From the NCBI RefSeq assembly GCF_006542685.1, contig NZ_AP019736.1:248001-312000 (forward strand): a stretch of 64,000 bases of DNA, written 5' to 3'. The notes beneath the pieces are model-generated. The model was given only the letters and a program-made list of their open reading frames with translations. It had not been told where the DNA came from and ran no database searches. Both the position numbers and the translations under genes were made by a program. Every line of letters starts with the position of its first letter. The first letter of the stretch is position 1. Of the stretch, positions 26,301-35,592 are shown in pieces. Source of the DNA: Alistipes dispar. GTDB lineage: Bacteria; Bacteroidota; Bacteroidia; Bacteroidales; Rikenellaceae.

Positions 26301-26322
26301 AGTAGGTTCGATAATGAGAATC

Positions 26323-26352
26323 CAAAGATACGAATTTGCCGCCGTTTCCAAA
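26323..26352 (-). promoter_or_regulatory. Promoter of the C1B peptidase gene
   Basis: Minus strand TTTG (26349-26352), N18 and TATCTTTG (26323-26330). Confidence 0.65.
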
Positions 26353-26395
26353 AATATTTCCCGTTTTCGGCGCCGAAGACCGCCGGACACAAAAT

Positions 26396-26429
26396 AGGAG
26401 AAGCGACGGTTCGGACCGTCGCTTCTCCT
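26396..26429 (-). terminator. tpx terminator
   Basis: A 15-bp perfect stem (AGGAGAAGCGACGGT with ACCGTCGCTTCTCCT) with a 4-base loop, followed on the minus strand by ATTTTGTG. Confidence 0.85.
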
Positions 26430-26473
26430 CGCGGAACATCCGCAGTCCCGGAGACCTCGGCTCCGACCGCGAA

Positions 26474-26980
26474 TCAGTGCGTCCGGACGGCCTCCGCCGC
26501 TCCGTCGTAGTCGGGCTCCTCGGTAATCTCCGGAACCAGTTGCGCATAGACCACCTTTCCCTCGCGGTCGATCACCACCACGGCGCGCGCCAGCAGCCCC
26601 TTCAGCGGACCGTCGGCCATCGCGACACCGTAGGCCGCGTCGAATCCCGAGGCGCGGAAGTCCGACGCCGGAACGACGTTCTCGATTCCCTCGGTCGTGC
26701 AGAAACGGGCATGGGCGAACGGCAGGTCCTTCGACACGGCCACGACGACCGTATCGGGCAGCGAGGCGGCCAGTTTGTTGAACCGCCGCACCGAAGCGGC
26801 GCAGACGCCCGTATCGAGGCTCGGGAAAATATTGAGCACCACGCGGCGTCCCTTCAGATCGGAGAAGCGGAGCGGTGTGAGGTCGGTCTTGACCAGTTCG
26901 AAATCGGGGGCGGCGACACCCTCGCGGATGAATTCGCCGGCAAGGTTCACCGGCGAACCCTTGAATTTTACTGTACTCAT
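26474..26980 (-). CDS. tpx: Thiol peroxidase Tpx (atypical 2-Cys peroxiredoxin)
   Basis: 168 residues from the ATG at 26980. Peroxidatic C60 lies in FPSLDTGVCAASVRRFN and resolving C94 in DLPFAHARFCTTEG, the spacing of Tpx enzymes. The protein reduces hydrogen and organic peroxides with thioredoxin in the cytoplasm or periplasm. It is monocistronic, with a strong terminator downstream. Confidence 0.94.
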   Translation of the reverse strand: MSTVKFKGSPVNLAGEFIREGVAAPDFELVKTDLTPLRFSDLKGRRVVLNIFPSLDTGVCAASVRRFNKLAASLPDTVVVAVSKDLPFAHARFCTTEGIENVVPASDFRASGFDAAYGVAMADGPLKGLLARAVVVIDREGKVVYAQLVPEITEEPDYDGAAEAVRTH

Positions 26981-27207
26981 AACGATATGTGTTTTATTCG
27001 GCCTATCCGGTTCCACACCGCCGCGGAACACGTCCGACTGCCGGCGCAAACCGTATAAACTGTCTTTATTATAATAGAACGGTCCGAAACGGAATTTATT
27101 GCCCGGACCAGCCCGCGCAAAGCGCGCGAATCCGATGCCCGGAAGGCACATTTCAGAATCCTTTCAGATTCGGTTCGGAACTTGCGGCGCCGATCCGGGC
27201 TTTTTCG

Positions 27208-27215
27208 TATCTTTG
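27208..27215 (+). promoter_or_regulatory. -7 box TATCTTTG of the porin gene
   Basis: A perfect -7 element 58 bases before the porin ATG; no well-spaced -33 TTTG. Confidence 0.5.
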
Positions 27216-27273
27216 TTCCCGGCCCGGATCCGGACACGGCCCGAACGACACACGAACCGACAGACAGAACAAG

Positions 27274-28569
27274 ATGAAAAGACTCGCCACGCTCCTTCTC
27301 CTCGCGGCCTCCCCATTCGCCGCGGCGCAGGAAAACACCCTGCCGAAAAGCCCGGCTCAGGAAGCCTCCCTGCTGCGGCGTACCGCATTCGGCACGGCCG
27401 ATTCGCTCCGCACGGACGCCGCGACGGACGCCGGGCTGCTCGAACGGCTCCGCAACATGCCCAACCTCGAGGTGGGCAGGGGCATCACGTTCCGGCCGAA
27501 AAACGACTGGTTCGAGCTGACGATGCGTTTCAGAATGCAGAATCTTCTGGCGCTCTCGTTCGACGAAGACTTCACGCTGACGAAAACCGACGCCCGCGTC
27601 AAGCGGCTGCGCCTGCGGTTCGACGGCTACATCTACTCCCCGAAACTGGTTTACTCCGTGCAGTTGGGATTCACCGGCTACGACGCCGAGACGCTCCCGA
27701 ACGGTTCGACGAACATCGTGCGCGACGCCATCGTCTACTACGTGCCCAACGCCGCATGGAACATCGGATTCGGACAGACGAAGATCAAGGCCAACCGCGC
27801 GCGCATCAATTCGTCGAGCGCCCTTCAGTTCGTCGATCGCAGCATCGTGAACAGCGAATTCAACCTCGACCGCGACTTCGGTCTCTTCGGCGAATACAAC
27901 CCGCTCCGGGGCGAAGGATTCAACCTCTCGGCCAAAGCCTCCGTCACGCTGGGCGAAGGACGCAACTGGGGTTCCTCGTCGGGCGGCGGCCTGGCCTACA
28001 CGGGGCGCGTGGAGCTGTACCCGCTGGGACGCTTCGGAGCGAAGGGCGACCTGCTGGAGGGCGATTTCGACCACGAGGAGCGGGTGCGCATCCTGCTGGC
28101 CGGAGCCTACTCCTACAACCACAAGGCCGCACGCCTCTCTGGCCAGCGCGGCGCCCTGATGCCCGACGGCGCCACACGGAACATCGGCTCCTACTTCGTG
28201 GATTTCATCCTCAAATACCGCGGATTCGCCTTCTACACCGATTTCATGGGCCGCACGAGCGGCGACCCGCTCTTCGATACGGACCGCAACGCCTTCATCT
28301 ACGACGGCTGCGGCCTCAACGTGCAAACCAGCTACCTGTTCGGCAGCAAATGGGAGGTCGCGCTGCGCAACTCGACGCTCTTTCCCGACGCGGAGGTCCG
28401 CCCCTACGCCGGATACGAACGCTGGAACCAGACCTCGGTGGCCGTGACCCGCTATATCATCGGACACAGTCTCAAGGTGCAGGCAGACGCCTCCTACAAC
28501 CACCGCAGCCGTTCCGCAGCGGACTACAACCGCTGGGAAATCCGCTTCCAGCTCGAACTCGGGCTGTAA
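27274..28569 (+). CDS. Phosphate-selective porin O/P family outer-membrane protein
   Basis: 431 residues from the ATG at 27274; the frame is open further upstream, but MKRLATLLLLAASPFAAAQ is a clean signal peptide. The mature protein is a porin O/P barrel: GRGITFRPKNDWFELTMRFR opens the first strand, GFGQTKIKANRARINSS is the family's recognisable middle segment, and the last strand ends in LELGL. Such 16- to 18-strand porins pass anions such as phosphate. It is convergent with the exonuclease gene. Confidence 0.88.
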   Translation: MKRLATLLLLAASPFAAAQENTLPKSPAQEASLLRRTAFGTADSLRTDAATDAGLLERLRNMPNLEVGRGITFRPKNDWFELTMRFRMQNLLALSFDEDFTLTKTDARVKRLRLRFDGYIYSPKLVYSVQLGFTGYDAETLPNGSTNIVRDAIVYYVPNAAWNIGFGQTKIKANRARINSSSALQFVDRSIVNSEFNLDRDFGLFGEYNPLRGEGFNLSAKASVTLGEGRNWGSSSGGGLAYTGRVELYPLGRFGAKGDLLEGDFDHEERVRILLAGAYSYNHKAARLSGQRGALMPDGATRNIGSYFVDFILKYRGFAFYTDFMGRTSGDPLFDTDRNAFIYDGCGLNVQTSYLFGSKWEVALRNSTLFPDAEVRPYAGYERWNQTSVAVTRYIIGHSLKVQADASYNHRSRSAADYNRWEIRFQLELGL

Positions 28570-28624
28570 CGCAGGACAAGTCCGGCGGGGCCGTTTTCCC
28601 GTCGTTCCGCAATGATCGCTCCGG

Positions 28625-29119
28625 TCAGAGGATCTTCAGCGCGATCCGGGCGCAGGCCTCGGCGTCGGCCAGCGCGTGATGATGGTGCGCAAGGTCGAAG
28701 CCGCAGGCGGCCGAGACGGTGTGCAACCGGTGGTCGGGCAGGCTGCGGCCGAAGACGCGGCGCGCCGCCCGGCACGTGCAGACGAAACGGTAACCGGGAT
28801 AGGGCATGCCGTACAGCTCGAAGACGGCGCGCAGACAGCCCTCGTCGAAAGGCGAGTTGTGCGCCACGAGCGGAAGCCCCTCGATGCGGGGCGCGACCTG
28901 CCGCCACACCTCCGCGAAATCGGGCGCATCGGCCGTATCCTCGTACCTCAGGCCGTGGATGGCCGTCGTGAAACGGCTGTAAAAATTGGGCCGCGGACGA
29001 ATCAGGCTGTAAAACGTATCCACGACCTCGCCGCCCCGCACGACCACCACGCCCACCGAGCAGACGCTCGTGCGGCGGCCGTTGGCCGTCTCGAAATCTA
29101 TGGCTGCGAAATCGGTCAT
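28625..29119 (-). CDS. DnaQ-like 3'-5' exonuclease (DEDDh)
   Basis: 164 residues from the ATG at 29119. DEDDh motifs are visible: D8 and E10 in AAIDFETAN, Asp in LVAHNSPFDEGCLR, and the His and Asp in HHALADAEACARIA. It matches the stand-alone, PolC-like epsilon fold that removes 3' nucleotides from DNA or RNA using two metal ions. The substrate and pathway are not clear. Confidence 0.88.
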   Translation of the reverse strand: MTDFAAIDFETANGRRTSVCSVGVVVVRGGEVVDTFYSLIRPRPNFYSRFTTAIHGLRYEDTADAPDFAEVWRQVAPRIEGLPLVAHNSPFDEGCLRAVFELYGMPYPGYRFVCTCRAARRVFGRSLPDHRLHTVSAACGFDLAHHHHALADAEACARIALKIL

Positions 29120-29143
29120 TTTCTGAAAAAACTCTTTGCGCGG

Positions 29144-29175
29144 CAAAGATAACGCCCTCCAGGCAGAAAAGCAAA
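29144..29175 (-). promoter_or_regulatory. Promoter of the exonuclease gene
   Basis: Minus strand TTTG (29172-29175), N20 and TATCTTTG (29144-29151), 25 bases before the ATG. Confidence 0.75.
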
Positions 29176-29317
29176 TCGGCCGCGGCCGCGGAAATCCGCC
29201 GAAACCTCGGAGAGCGAAGGACATATCGCCGAGGAAAGGAGACGCCGGAAGACGAACGCACCGGGAGACGGAGCCAACGAGGAACGAGTACGGCAAGGGC
29301 CGGATGCCGGACGGAAA

Positions 29318-29351
29318 CCGCCCCAGCCGCAGAATGTTGCGGCTGGGGCGG
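29318..29351 (-). terminator. guaA terminator hairpin
   Basis: A 14-bp stem CCGCCCCAGCCGCA/TGCGGCTGGGGCGG with a 6-base loop, 39 bases past the guaA stop. The core resembles hairpins at 33959, 49606 and 57432. Confidence 0.75.
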
Positions 29352-29390
29352 CCGGACTCGGGGAAACTCCCCGGCATGAGGGAAAATCCG

Positions 29391-30920
29391 CTACTCCCAC
29401 TCGATCGTGGCGGGCGGCTTGGAGGAGATGTCGTAAACCACGCGGTTCACGCCGCGGACCTTGTTGATGATTTCGTTCGACACGTCGGCGAGGAATTCGT
29501 AGGGCAGATGCACCCAGTCGGCCGTCATGCCGTCCGTGGAGGTCACGGCCCGCAGGGCGACGCAGCTCTCGTAGGTCCGCTCGTCGCCCATCACGCCGAC
29601 GCTCTTGACCGGCAGGAGGATGGCTCCCGCCTGCCACACCTTGTCGTAAAGTCCGGCGGCACGCAGGGCGTCGATATAGATTCGGTCCACGTTCTGCAGA
29701 ATCTCGACCTTCCCGGCCGTGACGTCGCCCAGAATGCGGATCGCCAGTCCCGGTCCGGGGAAGGGATGCCGCCCGATGAGCCGCTCGGAAATGCCGAGCG
29801 AACGCCCCACGCGGCGCACTTCGTCCTTGAAGAGCAATCGCAGCGGCTCGACGATCTTCAGATTCATCTTTTCCGGAAGACCGCCCACGTTGTGATGCGA
29901 CTTGATCGTGGCCGAAGGACCGTTCACCGAACACGACTCGATCACGTCGGGATAGATCGTCCCCTGCGCCAGCCACCGCACGTCCTCGATCCGCTGCGCC
30001 TCCTCGTTGAACACCTCCACGAAGTCGCGGCCGATGATCTTGCGCTTCCGCTCGGGCTCCGAAACGCCCGCCAGATCGGCGAGGAACTTCTCCCCGGCCT
30101 TCACGCCCTTGACGTTCAGGCCCATGTCCCTGTAGGATTCGAGCACCTCGTCGAACTCGTTCTTGCGCAGCAGGCCCGAATCGACGAAGATGCAGTAGAG
30201 GTTGCGGCCGATGGCCCGGTGCAGCAGCACGGCGGCCACCGTCGAATCGACGCCGCCCGAAAGGCCCAGCACCACGCGGTCGTCGCCCAGTTTCTCGCGC
30301 AGCTCGCGTACGGTGGACTCCACGAAGCTCTCCGAAGTCCACGACTGCGCGCATCCGCAGATGCCGACGACGAAATTCTTCAGCAACTGTTTGCCGTCGG
30401 TCGAGTGATAGACCTCGGGGTGGAACTGAATGCCCCATGTCCGCTCGCCGCCGATCCGGTAGGCCGCCACGCGGACGTCCTCCGTCGAAGCGACGATCCC
30501 GTACCCTTCGGGAACGCGCGTGATCGTGTCGCCGTGCGACATCCACACCTGCGTCGTCGCCGGAAGATCGCGCATCAGCGGGTCCTGCGCGTCGCCCACG
30601 GTGAGCATCGCACGGCCGTACTCGCGGCTGGGAGCGGGCTGCACCTCGCCGCCGAAGGCGTGCGCAAGGTACTGCGCGCCGTAGCAGACGCCCAGCAGCG
30701 GCAGCCTGCCCCTGATCGCCGAAAGATCGGGCGTCGGGGCCTGGGCATCGCGCACCGAGAAGGGGCTGCCCGAGAGAATCACGCCCCGCACCGACGAGTC
30801 GATCGCCGGAATCCGGTTGAAGGGGTGGATCTCGCAATAGACGTTCAGCTCGCGCACACGCCGCGCGATGAGCTGCGTGTACTGCGACCCGAAGTCGAGA
30901 ATGATGATTTTTTCCTGCAT
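29391..30920 (-). CDS. guaA: GMP synthase (glutamine-hydrolysing)
   Basis: 509 residues, full length. The N-terminal class I amidotransferase has Cys in LLGVCYGAQYLAH and the His/Glu pair in GIQFHPEVYHS. The ATP pyrophosphatase domain carries the P-loop GLSGGVDST, and the C-terminal dimerisation domain ends DISSKPPATIEWE, the diagnostic GMP synthase ending. It converts XMP to GMP in the cytoplasm. guaB, the preceding enzyme of the pathway, lies 214 bases upstream on the same strand. Confidence 0.97.
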   Translation of the reverse strand: MQEKIIILDFGSQYTQLIARRVRELNVYCEIHPFNRIPAIDSSVRGVILSGSPFSVRDAQAPTPDLSAIRGRLPLLGVCYGAQYLAHAFGGEVQPAPSREYGRAMLTVGDAQDPLMRDLPATTQVWMSHGDTITRVPEGYGIVASTEDVRVAAYRIGGERTWGIQFHPEVYHSTDGKQLLKNFVVGICGCAQSWTSESFVESTVRELREKLGDDRVVLGLSGGVDSTVAAVLLHRAIGRNLYCIFVDSGLLRKNEFDEVLESYRDMGLNVKGVKAGEKFLADLAGVSEPERKRKIIGRDFVEVFNEEAQRIEDVRWLAQGTIYPDVIESCSVNGPSATIKSHHNVGGLPEKMNLKIVEPLRLLFKDEVRRVGRSLGISERLIGRHPFPGPGLAIRILGDVTAGKVEILQNVDRIYIDALRAAGLYDKVWQAGAILLPVKSVGVMGDERTYESCVALRAVTSTDGMTADWVHLPYEFLADVSNEIINKVRGVNRVVYDISSKPPATIEWE

Positions 30921-31134
30921 TCTATGTTCGAAGTTTATCGTTTGCGTTTCGTTGCTCTTCCGCGCCGGAGGCCGGAAAGCGGAACTCCGCCGCAGCGGCG
31001 GCTCCCGTTCCCCGGGCGACGATTCCCGCCCTGCGGACGTCGGTCACGCACCATACGGCCGGCGACGCCGCGGGACTGCAAGGGCCGCGTCCCATCCCCA
31101 CCCGGGAAATACCGGTCTGCGGCCCGCCACGCCC

Positions 31135-32613
31135 CTACCGCTCGCTCGAATAGTTCGGGGCCTCGCTCGTGATCGTCACGTCGTGCGGGTGGTTCTCGAC
31201 GACGCCGTTCGACGTGATGCGGATGAATTTCGCGGTTTGCAGCGCCGCGATGGTCGGCGAGCCGCAGTATCCCATGCCCGAACGGATGCCGCCGATGAGC
31301 TGGAAGACCGTCTCGCTCAGCGTACCCTTGAACGGCACGCGCGCCACGATACCCTCCGGCACGAGCTTGTTGATGTTGCCCTCGCACCCTTTCTGGAAAT
31401 AGCGGTCGGCCGAACCGGCCTTCATGGCGTCGATCGACCCCATGCCGCGGTAGGTCTTGAACTTGCGGCCGTTATAGATGATCGTCTCGCCCGGAGCCTC
31501 CTCCGTGCCGGCGAACATGGAACCGATCATCACGCAGTCGCCGCCCGCGGCCAGCGCCTTGACGATGTCGCCCGAATAGCGCAGACCGCCGTCGGCGATC
31601 ACCGGGACGCCCGAGCCCTTCGCCTCGGAGGCCGCGGCGTAGATGGCCGACAGTTGCGGAACGCCCACGCCGGCGATGATGCGCGTCGTGCAGATCGACC
31701 CCGGCCCGATGCCGACCTTGATGCCGTCGGCGCCGTTGTCGATCAGGAACCGCGCCGCCTCGGCCGTGGCGATGTTGCCCACCACGACGTCGAGCGACGG
31801 ATAGGCGGCCTTGATCTCCTGGAGCTTCCGCACGATATTGAACGAGTGGCCGTGCGCCGAGTCGAGCACCACGGCGTCCACGTCCTCGGCCACGAGCGCC
31901 GCGACGCGTTCCATCGCATCGGGCGTGATGCCGACGCCTGCGGCCACGCGCAGACGGCCCTTCGCATCCTTGCAGGCGTTGGGATGATCCTGTACCTTGG
32001 TGATGTCCTTATAGGTGATGAGCCCCACCAGACGGCCTTCGTCGTCCACGACGGGGAGTTTTTCGATCTTGTTGTTCAGCAGCACCTCCGAAGCATGCTC
32101 CAGCGCGGAGTTGTGCGTGGTGATAAGGCGGTCGCCGGGGGTCATCACCTCGGCGATCTTGCGCGACATGTCGCGCTGGAAACGCAGGTCGCGGTTGGTG
32201 ACGATGCCGATCAGCTTCCGCGCGCCGTCCACGACGGGAATGCCGCCGATGCGGTTCTCCTTCATCAGATTCAGGGCGTCGCCCACGGTGTTCTCCTTCG
32301 AGATGGTCACCGGGTCGTAGATCATGCCGTTCTCGGCGCGTTTCACGCGGCGGACCTGCGCGGCCTGCTCGGCGATGGACATGTTCTTGTGGATCACTCC
32401 GATACCGCCTTCGCGAGCCAATGCGATGGCCAGCGGTGCTTCGGTCACGGTATCCATCGCGGCAGACACGATGGGAATGTTGAGCCTGATATTTCGCGAG
32501 AAACGGGTGCGGATATCGACCTCTCGCGGCAACACTTCCGAATAGGCGGGTACGAGCAGCACATCGTCGAACGTAAGTCCTTCGGGCTGAACCCTTTCAT
32601 TGATAAAAGACAT
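31135..32613 (-). CDS. guaB: IMP dehydrogenase
   Basis: 492 residues, full length. The TIM barrel is interrupted near residues 95-205 by two CBS domains, which bind adenine nucleotides and regulate. The catalytic Cys lies in GIGPGSICTTRI and the flap in YRGMGSIDAM. IMP dehydrogenase oxidises IMP to XMP with NAD, the committed GMP step. A consensus promoter is 26 bases upstream, and guaA follows. Confidence 0.97.
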   Translation of the reverse strand: MSFINERVQPEGLTFDDVLLVPAYSEVLPREVDIRTRFSRNIRLNIPIVSAAMDTVTEAPLAIALAREGGIGVIHKNMSIAEQAAQVRRVKRAENGMIYDPVTISKENTVGDALNLMKENRIGGIPVVDGARKLIGIVTNRDLRFQRDMSRKIAEVMTPGDRLITTHNSALEHASEVLLNNKIEKLPVVDDEGRLVGLITYKDITKVQDHPNACKDAKGRLRVAAGVGITPDAMERVAALVAEDVDAVVLDSAHGHSFNIVRKLQEIKAAYPSLDVVVGNIATAEAARFLIDNGADGIKVGIGPGSICTTRIIAGVGVPQLSAIYAAASEAKGSGVPVIADGGLRYSGDIVKALAAGGDCVMIGSMFAGTEEAPGETIIYNGRKFKTYRGMGSIDAMKAGSADRYFQKGCEGNINKLVPEGIVARVPFKGTLSETVFQLIGGIRSGMGYCGSPTIAALQTAKFIRITSNGVVENHPHDVTITSEAPNYSSER

Positions 32614-32638
32614 AATGAACGTGGATTTTTGTTGCTCG

Positions 32639-32671
32639 CAAAATTAAGCATTTTTTTCGAAACGGCCCAAA
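32639..32671 (-). promoter_or_regulatory. guaB promoter
   Basis: Minus strand TTTG (32668-32671), N21 and TAATTTTG (32639-32646). Confidence 0.7.
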
Positions 32672-32777
32672 AACCCGCCGCCGATCGCCGTTTTTTTATC
32701 AACAATTTATCAATACGGAAACGGCGAACCGGACTTTTTTCACTATCTTTACGATCGACGAAAACACCCGCCGCACG

Positions 32778-33935
32778 ATGAAAAAACTGCTGCCCCTGCT
32801 CCTCCTCGCCGCCGCAACGGCCTCCTGCACCCGCCGCCCCGTCATATCGGGCCGAATCGAAGGGCTGACGAACGACACGCTGATCGTACAATGGGGAGCG
32901 ATCGAAGCGATTCCGGCAAAGGAACTGCACCGGGACACGGTCGTCGTCCGAAAAGGGAGGTTCACGTTCGATGCGCAGATCAAAAAGCCGTGTTTCTTTT
33001 CGATACGGCCCCTGCAGGCAGTCATTCCGATCCGGGGAGGGTACAAATGGTACAGTTCCGTGTCGGACATTCATTTCACGCTCGACCGTGGAGAGCGCGT
33101 CGCGATCCGTGCGAAGGTCGATTCGATCTACACGGATTACACGCTCTCGGGCGAAAGCCCGAATACGGAGTGGAGCCGGTTCCGCGCGGAGCAGTTGCCG
33201 CTCCATATCGCCTACACCCGCCTCTCCCTGCGGGCCGACACGGTCCTGTCGGCAGAAGAGACAAACGCACTCTCGGAACGGCTCCGCGCGCTCTCCGGAA
33301 AAATTATCGGTGCCGTCACGGAGTATATCCGGGAAAATCCCTGCGAAACGCTCTCGGGCTATCTTCTCGCAGACATCCCGACCGACAGCGTGCTAAGCTG
33401 CTTCACCTTATTGGACGAACGGGTTCGCACGTCCCGGTTCGCTCCGCTCATCGCACATGCGGTCGGGAAGGCCGAGGCACGGCAACGGTCTCTCGAAGCC
33501 CGGAAGAAAACCGCCCCCGGCATGCCGGCCCCGGAATTCGTGCTCCGGGATGCCGACGGAAAGGAGTTCGCCCTCTCGTCGCTGCGCGGACGATACGTCG
33601 TGCTCGACTTCTGGGGAAGCTGGTGCGGATGGTGCATCAAGGGATTCCCCCGGATGAAGGCGTGCTACGAACGCTACAAGGACAAACTGGAGATCGTGGG
33701 CATCGCCTGCAACGACACCCCGGAGAAGTGGCGCGAGGCGATCGGACGGCACGGACTGCCGTGGGTACACGTCATAAACCCGCGGAACGCTGCCCCCGGG
33801 GACGACGTGACGGTCCGGTATGCCGTCGAGGGCTACCCCACCAAAATCGTCATCGACCCCGAAGGGCGCATCGCCGCCCGGTTCGTCGGCGAGAGCGAGG
33901 AGTTCTACGACAAGCTGGCGGAGATGCTGGAATAA
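32778..33935 (+). CDS. TlpA-like thioredoxin lipoprotein with DUF4369-type N-terminus
   Basis: 385 residues with the lipobox TASC (lipidated Cys at 17). Residues 20-115 resemble the DUF4369 domain common ahead of TlpA domains in Bacteroidota. The C-terminal 130 residues are a thioredoxin domain with the active site CGWC in DFWGSWCGWCIKG and the cis-Pro in GYPTKIVID. It probably reduces disulfides on the periplasmic side. A TATCTTTA -7 element lies 27 bases upstream. Confidence 0.9.
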   Translation: MKKLLPLLLLAAATASCTRRPVISGRIEGLTNDTLIVQWGAIEAIPAKELHRDTVVVRKGRFTFDAQIKKPCFFSIRPLQAVIPIRGGYKWYSSVSDIHFTLDRGERVAIRAKVDSIYTDYTLSGESPNTEWSRFRAEQLPLHIAYTRLSLRADTVLSAEETNALSERLRALSGKIIGAVTEYIRENPCETLSGYLLADIPTDSVLSCFTLLDERVRTSRFAPLIAHAVGKAEARQRSLEARKKTAPGMPAPEFVLRDADGKEFALSSLRGRYVVLDFWGSWCGWCIKGFPRMKACYERYKDKLEIVGIACNDTPEKWREAIGRHGLPWVHVINPRNAAPGDDVTVRYAVEGYPTKIVIDPEGRIAARFVGESEEFYDKLAEMLE

Positions 33936-33958
33936 CGCCTCCGCAGCCCCCCTCTTCA

Positions 33959-34000
33959 CGGACCGCCCCGGCTGCAACGGATTGCAGCCGGGGCGGTCCG
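33959..34000. terminator. Bidirectional hairpin between TlpA-like gene and panB
   Basis: A 19-bp perfect stem, CGGACCGCCCCGGCTGCAA with its complement, around CGGA. It separates two convergent genes. Confidence 0.75.
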
Positions 34001-34049
34001 TATTGCGGAACACGGCGGACGGCAGTCCCCGGACACGGAGAAGCCGGTG

Positions 34050-34865
34050 CTAATACTGCTCCTTCTCGTTGGGAAAGTCCCCCGACTTCACGTCGCCGAC
34101 ATACTGCGACACGGCATCGGTCATCACCGTATGCAGGTCGGCGTAACGGCGCAGGAACCGCGGCGAGAAGCCCTTGTTGATTCCCAGCATGTCGTGAATC
34201 ACCAGCACCTGCCCGTCGCACGCGCCGCCGGCCCCGATGCCGATCGTCGGCGCGGAAATTTCGCGCGTGACACGCCCGGCCAGCGCCGCGGGAATCTTCT
34301 CGAGCACGACGGCGAAACACCCCGCGTCGCTCAGCAGATGCGCGTCGCGCACGAGTTTCGCGGCCTCGGCCTCCTCCTTCGCGCGGACCGTATAGGTTCC
34401 GAACTTGTGGATCGACTGCGGCGTGAGCCCGAGATGCCCCATGACGGGAATGCCGGCCGAGAGGATGCGCTGCACCGATTCGAGAATCTCCTCGCCGCCC
34501 TCCATCTTCACGGCGTCGGCCTCGGTCTCCTTCATGATGCGCACGGCCGAGTCGAGCGCCACTTTCGAATTGCCCTGATAGGCGCCGAAGGGAAGATCGA
34601 CCACCACCAGCGCGCGGCTGACGGCCCGCACCACCGAACGGGCATGGTAGATCATCATGTCGAGCGTGATGGGAAGCGTCGTCTCGTAACCGGCCATGAC
34701 ATTGGCCGCCGAATCGCCCACGAGGATCACGTCCACGCCGGCGGCATCGACGATCCGGGCCATCGAATAATCGTACGAGGTGAGCATGGCGATCTTCTCG
34801 CCGCGCTGTTTCATCTCCGTCAGACGGTAGGTCGTCACCGCCCGGAGGCTGCTTTCTACGGACAT
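34050..34865 (-). CDS. panB: 3-methyl-2-oxobutanoate hydroxymethyltransferase
   Basis: 271 residues. The enzyme adds a hydroxymethyl group to alpha-ketoisovalerate, the first step of pantothenate and CoA synthesis. The typical TIM-barrel motifs are present: MLTSYDYSMARIVDAAGVD, the Mg ligand region LVGDSAANV, DLPFGAYQ, VKMEGG, MGHLGLTPQS and IGIGAGGACDGQVLV. Length is as expected. panC is not in the window. Confidence 0.95.
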   Translation of the reverse strand: MSVESSLRAVTTYRLTEMKQRGEKIAMLTSYDYSMARIVDAAGVDVILVGDSAANVMAGYETTLPITLDMMIYHARSVVRAVSRALVVVDLPFGAYQGNSKVALDSAVRIMKETEADAVKMEGGEEILESVQRILSAGIPVMGHLGLTPQSIHKFGTYTVRAKEEAEAAKLVRDAHLLSDAGCFAVVLEKIPAALAGRVTREISAPTIGIGAGGACDGQVLVIHDMLGINKGFSPRFLRRYADLHTVMTDAVSQYVGDVKSGDFPNEKEQY

Positions 34866-34896
34866 TTCTTCTTCAGAATTTAAATTTCAGGTGCGG

Positions 34897-34927
34897 CAAA
34901 GATAACGCAAGGCGGGCACAACGCAAA
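34897..34927 (-). promoter_or_regulatory. panB promoter
   Basis: Minus strand TTTG (34924-34927), N19 and TATCTTTG (34897-34904), located at the junction with the upstream methyltransferase gene. Confidence 0.75.
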
Positions 34928-34929
34928 AT

Positions 34930-35505
34930 TTATTTCGCCCCGCCCGGGATGCGCTCCGCCCGATGCCCTCCTCTCCGCGGGCCGATCCGGCGGAAAAAAC
35001 TCCACAGCACGACTCCGCCCGACACCGAGACGTTGAGCGAATGCTTCGTGCCGGCCTGCGGAATCTCGATGGCCCCGTCGCAGCGATCGACCGCCTCCTG
35101 CCCCACGCCCTCGACCTCGTTGCCGAAGACGAGCGCATACCGCACGCCCGGCTCGGGACGGAAGTCGTCGAGCATCGCGGCCCCCTCGACCTGCTCGACG
35201 GCAAGGATCGTGCAGCCCGCGGCCCGCAGACGGTCGAGACACTCCGCCGTGGAGGGGTGATAGCTCCACGCGACGGTCAGTTCGGCGCCCAGCGCCGTCT
35301 TGTGGATATCGCGGTTGGGCGGCGTGGCCGTGATGCCGCACAGGCAGATGCGCTCCGCGGCGAAAGCGTCGCACGTGCGGAAAAAGGCCCCCACGTTTTG
35401 CAGCGAACGGACGTTGTCGAGCACCACCGCGACGGGCATCTTCTCCATCGCGGCGAATTCGGCGGCCGACGGGCGGCCCAGCTCCTCGTTGGTTATTTTA
35501 CGCAT
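34930..35505 (-). CDS. TrmH/SpoU-family RNA 2'-O-methyltransferase
   Basis: 191 residues covering one SPOUT domain without an N-terminal substrate-binding part. Motif 1 is VVLDNVRSLQNVGAFFRTCDAF, motif 2 ALVFGNEVEGV, and motif 3 IEIPQAGTKHSLNVSVSGGVVLWSF is recognisable but has T where many have M. It transfers methyl from S-adenosylmethionine to ribose 2'-OH of tRNA or rRNA; the position is unknown. The C-terminal 20 residues are basic. Confidence 0.9.
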   Translation of the reverse strand: MRKITNEELGRPSAAEFAAMEKMPVAVVLDNVRSLQNVGAFFRTCDAFAAERICLCGITATPPNRDIHKTALGAELTVAWSYHPSTAECLDRLRAAGCTILAVEQVEGAAMLDDFRPEPGVRYALVFGNEVEGVGQEAVDRCDGAIEIPQAGTKHSLNVSVSGGVVLWSFFRRIGPRRGGHRAERIPGGAK

Positions 35506-35592
35506 TCCCGGTTTTCATGAATGATTTCGGGGTCAAAAGTAGTCAAATAAAAAATATTTTGTCTAATTTTGGGGCCTCAACGCAAAGAAATT